Positions 62,319-64,000 of a DNA stretch of 64,000 nt are shown here, in pieces. The notes under the pieces were generated by a model. It saw only the letters and a program-made list of their open reading frames with translations. It was not told where the DNA came from and made no database searches. The first letter of the stretch is position 1; each line of letters starts with the position of its first letter. The stretch covers positions 2,017,616 to 2,081,615 of the forward strand of contig VXAU01001757.1 of the NCBI GenBank assembly GCA_013399695.1, in the 5' to 3' direction. This stretch comes from Formicarius rufipectus (taxonomy: Eukaryota; Chordata; Aves; Passeriformes; Formicariidae). A program made the position numbers and the translations under genes.

Positions 62319-62479
62319 GCTCACATTCCCCATTCCTTCAGGGAACTGTTGGTGGCTCCAGTTATTGTCCTGCACCTCCCTGAGGGAAGGGAGAGCTGGG
62401 GGAGGCAGGGAATGACACTCTGCTTATTTGAGCCAAGGAGTCAGCACTAGCTGTGTTAGGTGACCTGGCTGTTTCTCTC
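62302..62479. repeat. 178-bp direct duplication, copy 2
   Basis: This is the partner of 61423-61600, offset by 879 bp in the same orientation. The identity is about 97 percent by direct count. Its left edge overlaps a CR1 3' tail that is complete here and only partly visible at copy 1. Confidence 0.95.
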
Positions 62480-62763
62480 CCTTTACAAGAACTTCTCAAG
62501 GACTTGAGGTAGGAGTGGGTCATCCCTACCTGATGTGACTGCAGGCAAATCCAAGCCTTCCCACCCTCCCTGGGTGTTGCCAGCTGGATCCAGGAAACGG
62601 AGCACTCCTGGGTTTGTGTTAGTCTGACTCGCTGCCATGTTGGATGAGATGGGTTTTTGGAATGTGAAAGCCATTATTTGTGCCTGAACACAGCTGACAG
62701 GTGATGCTGGAAGAGGAGAAGGAGAGGCAAGACTGATGCCATTGACCTGAAGGGCTTTTCGTA

Positions 62764-62837
62764 GCATCTCACTGGGAGCTCAGGTAGAGCTGCAGACTCC
62801 CTTTTTCCTGGTAAAACCATGATATGCTGCATCACAG
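62764..62837. repeat. 74-bp dispersed repeat, copy 2
   Basis: Partner of 59821-59894, with the shared cores gcatctcactgggagctc, cagactccctttttcc and ggtaaaacca. It lies about 285 bp downstream of the second 178-bp copy and about 35 bp upstream of a CR1 tail. Confidence 0.8.
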
Positions 62838-62871
62838 GCAGTTCAGTATAAATGGAAACCTCCTCTTTTCA

Positions 62872-62930
62872 CAGAATCATAGAATACCAGGTTGGAAGAG
62901 GATGCCAAGGTATTATTGAAACCTGCTTTT
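62872..62930 (-). mobile_element. Short CR1 3'-tail fragment, minus orientation
   Basis: The wording cacagaatcatagaatacca followed by ggttggaagaggatgccaag is the reverse complement of the CR1 3' end. Only about 60 bp are recognisable. Confidence 0.75.
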
Positions 62931-64000
62931 AGGTATGGACAACTTTGCTGCAGTAAAAATAGTCCCTGGCTTGCTTATAAAGCACAGGTGGGCAGCAGAT
63001 GGGCTTGGATGCAGCAGGGGTGGCTGGGTGGTGGAGACACTGCCTGTATTTGGGGAGCAGCCATGCTATTCTGCTGCTTTCCTGGGTGGAAAAGAAACCA
63101 CAGAAATTCCCACTGTCCCCTCACCTGGCCTTGGAAAGGGGCTAAGAAAGGAGCAGAACTGAATGGAAATCTGGTGAGTGCTGCAGAGAGAAGCCCCAGT
63201 TGCTGTGTGCCTTTTGGATTCATCAGCTAGGGCTTTGCAGGGAGCATGAAGAGATTTCCTGCTAAACATCTGGCTCTGTGGTATTTTGGCAGCCTGCTTG
63301 GAAAGCCCCACGTATGCTCCAGTTACAGGCAGATGTGGGGAAACAGCAGCAGCTCTGCTGTCCCTTTGCTGCAGGGATGACGGTCCCAACCCCACCACTG
63401 CTTCCAGCATGGTTGGGAGGCTGTTCCTGTGGAGGTTGGTGGTTGTCCTCTATCTGTCCCTGTCTCTTGGTGTCATTCCAGCTGTGGGTGACAGAGCATG
63501 CAGAGAGTTGGGTCCATCCCCACAGATGCTCCAAGCACCCACCCGACACACACGCCTTTCCCTGCATCAACTGGTCAGGCAGAGGGAGAGTGTTCCCAGA
63601 ATAGTCCAAAGTGAGCTCATTTCTGGGGAAGGTGTGGGTTTGGCTGTGCAAAGCCTGACTGGAGTAGCTGCAGCAGGAAGCAGGAGTGAAGTCCTTGAGC
63701 TCTGGCCTCTCTACAGCAGCTGTGACAGTGTGACCTGTGTCAGCACATCACCTGCTATAACAGGTTTTCTGAGCTTTGCAAGGTTCATCCAGTTCTTTCC
63801 TGGTGGCAGTGGGGCTGGAGGAGGTTTGGGCTGGGAAGGCTAGAGCAGTTCAGAGGGAGCTGAGCTGGTTTGCAGGGCCAGCACAGCATCCCTGTGCAGC
63901 ATTGATCCTGCTGGTCTCCAGGTCAGGAGCTCATGGGAGGCACTTCCTCAGAGCAAAGCTACAGAAATAAACCCAGTGCCCAGTGCTGGGTGACCTATTT

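Larger units (their letters stand above)
1..64000 (+). other. ASTN2: Partial ASTN2 transcription unit (seven internal exons, both ends missing)
   Basis: Seven exons on the + strand join in frame to encode a continuous 289-codon internal part of astrotactin-2. The first exon seen needs two bases from an upstream codon, and the last ends with two bases of an unfinished codon, so the gene continues past both edges. Astrotactins are neuronal membrane proteins with two membrane spans and a large extracellular C-terminal region. ASTN2 is known to control surface levels of ASTN1 and other synaptic membrane proteins during and after glia-guided neuronal migration. In mammals TRIM32 is nested antisense in an ASTN2 intron. 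No long open frame with RING/B-box/NHL features is visible here, so TRIM32 is not in this part of the locus. No promoter, start codon, stop codon or poly(A) site of ASTN2 can be assigned. Confidence 0.93.
52731..64000 (+). other. ASTN2: ASTN2 intron after exon G (partial)
   Basis: No further ASTN2 exon is found in at least 11,270 bp. The stretch holds CR1 pieces at about 54885-55100, 62259-62318 and 62872-62930, a possible MIR-like piece near 53697-53775, a 24-bp tandem repeat near 56338-56386 and a candidate noncoding element at 56525-56720. It also holds a 178-bp direct duplication at 61423-61600 and 62302-62479 and a 74-bp repeat pair at 59821-59894 and 62764-62837. Open frames up to 193 codons, such as an overlapping pair at 59591-60177, appear random. 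Confidence 0.85.

Noticed and set aside
1..64000. TRIM32 nested antisense in ASTN2, as in mammals
   Set aside because: TRIM32 has a long single coding exon. No minus-strand frame above 300 codons and no RING or NHL wording is present, so it must lie elsewhere in the locus.
1..64000. ASTN1 rather than ASTN2
   Set aside because: Exons A, C, D and F carry ASTN2-type residues (for example LTLIAVSSCILAVV and LYYQINATSPW) that differ from ASTN1 at many positions.

Overview
This window is vertebrate nuclear DNA, almost certainly from a bird. It is intron-dominated. It contains at least a dozen severely 5'-truncated CR1-type LINE fragments, several with the typical avian CR1 3' end (tcatagaatcacag on one strand, gattctgtga on the other). 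Coding DNA is limited to short exons bounded by consensus GT-AG sites. There are no bacterial operons, CRISPR arrays or rRNA genes, and I recognised no tRNA genes.

Only one protein-coding gene can be supported: seven consecutive internal exons of astrotactin-2 (ASTN2) on the + strand, at 8206-8355, 15522-15629, 28928-29074, 41929-42096, 51751-51835, 52006-52080 and 52593-52730. Together they are 871 bp, or 289 complete codons plus one split codon at each end. All six internal junctions join in frame with compatible phases. Exons A and B encode the end of the cytoplasmic loop between the two membrane spans. Exon C encodes the second membrane span. Exons D and E encode the start of the large extracellular region, including a six-cysteine EGF-like module split between them. 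Exons F and G continue the extracellular linker. The 5' exons (signal peptide, first membrane span) and the 3' exons (further EGF-like modules, MACPF, fibronectin-III-like region) lie outside the window. ASTN2 rather than ASTN1 is called because the span around TM2 reads LTLIAVSSCILAVVCGSQ, whereas ASTN1 differs at many of these positions.

The layout is: intron 1-8205; exon A followed at once by a tandem repeat that copies its own 5' splice site; introns of about 7.2, 13.3, 12.9 and 9.7 kb between exons A, B, C, D and E; a compact cluster of exons E-F-G with introns of only 170 and 512 bp; and a final intron running from 52731 past the window end. The introns hold CR1 fragments in both orientations, a 40-bp minisatellite, several short tandem duplications, an apparently very old MIR/L3-type repeat tail near 26.6 kb, and a recent 178-bp duplication at 61.4/62.3 kb. 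Several AT-rich, repeat-free blocks with homeodomain-like motifs look like candidate conserved noncoding elements, but only an alignment could show that.

I found no unknown multi-gene system. The most unusual signals are the triplicated splice-donor repeat at exon A, the 178-bp duplication with CR1-like sequence at one end, the old repeat tail, and a 300-codon antisense open frame that overlaps a candidate noncoding element.
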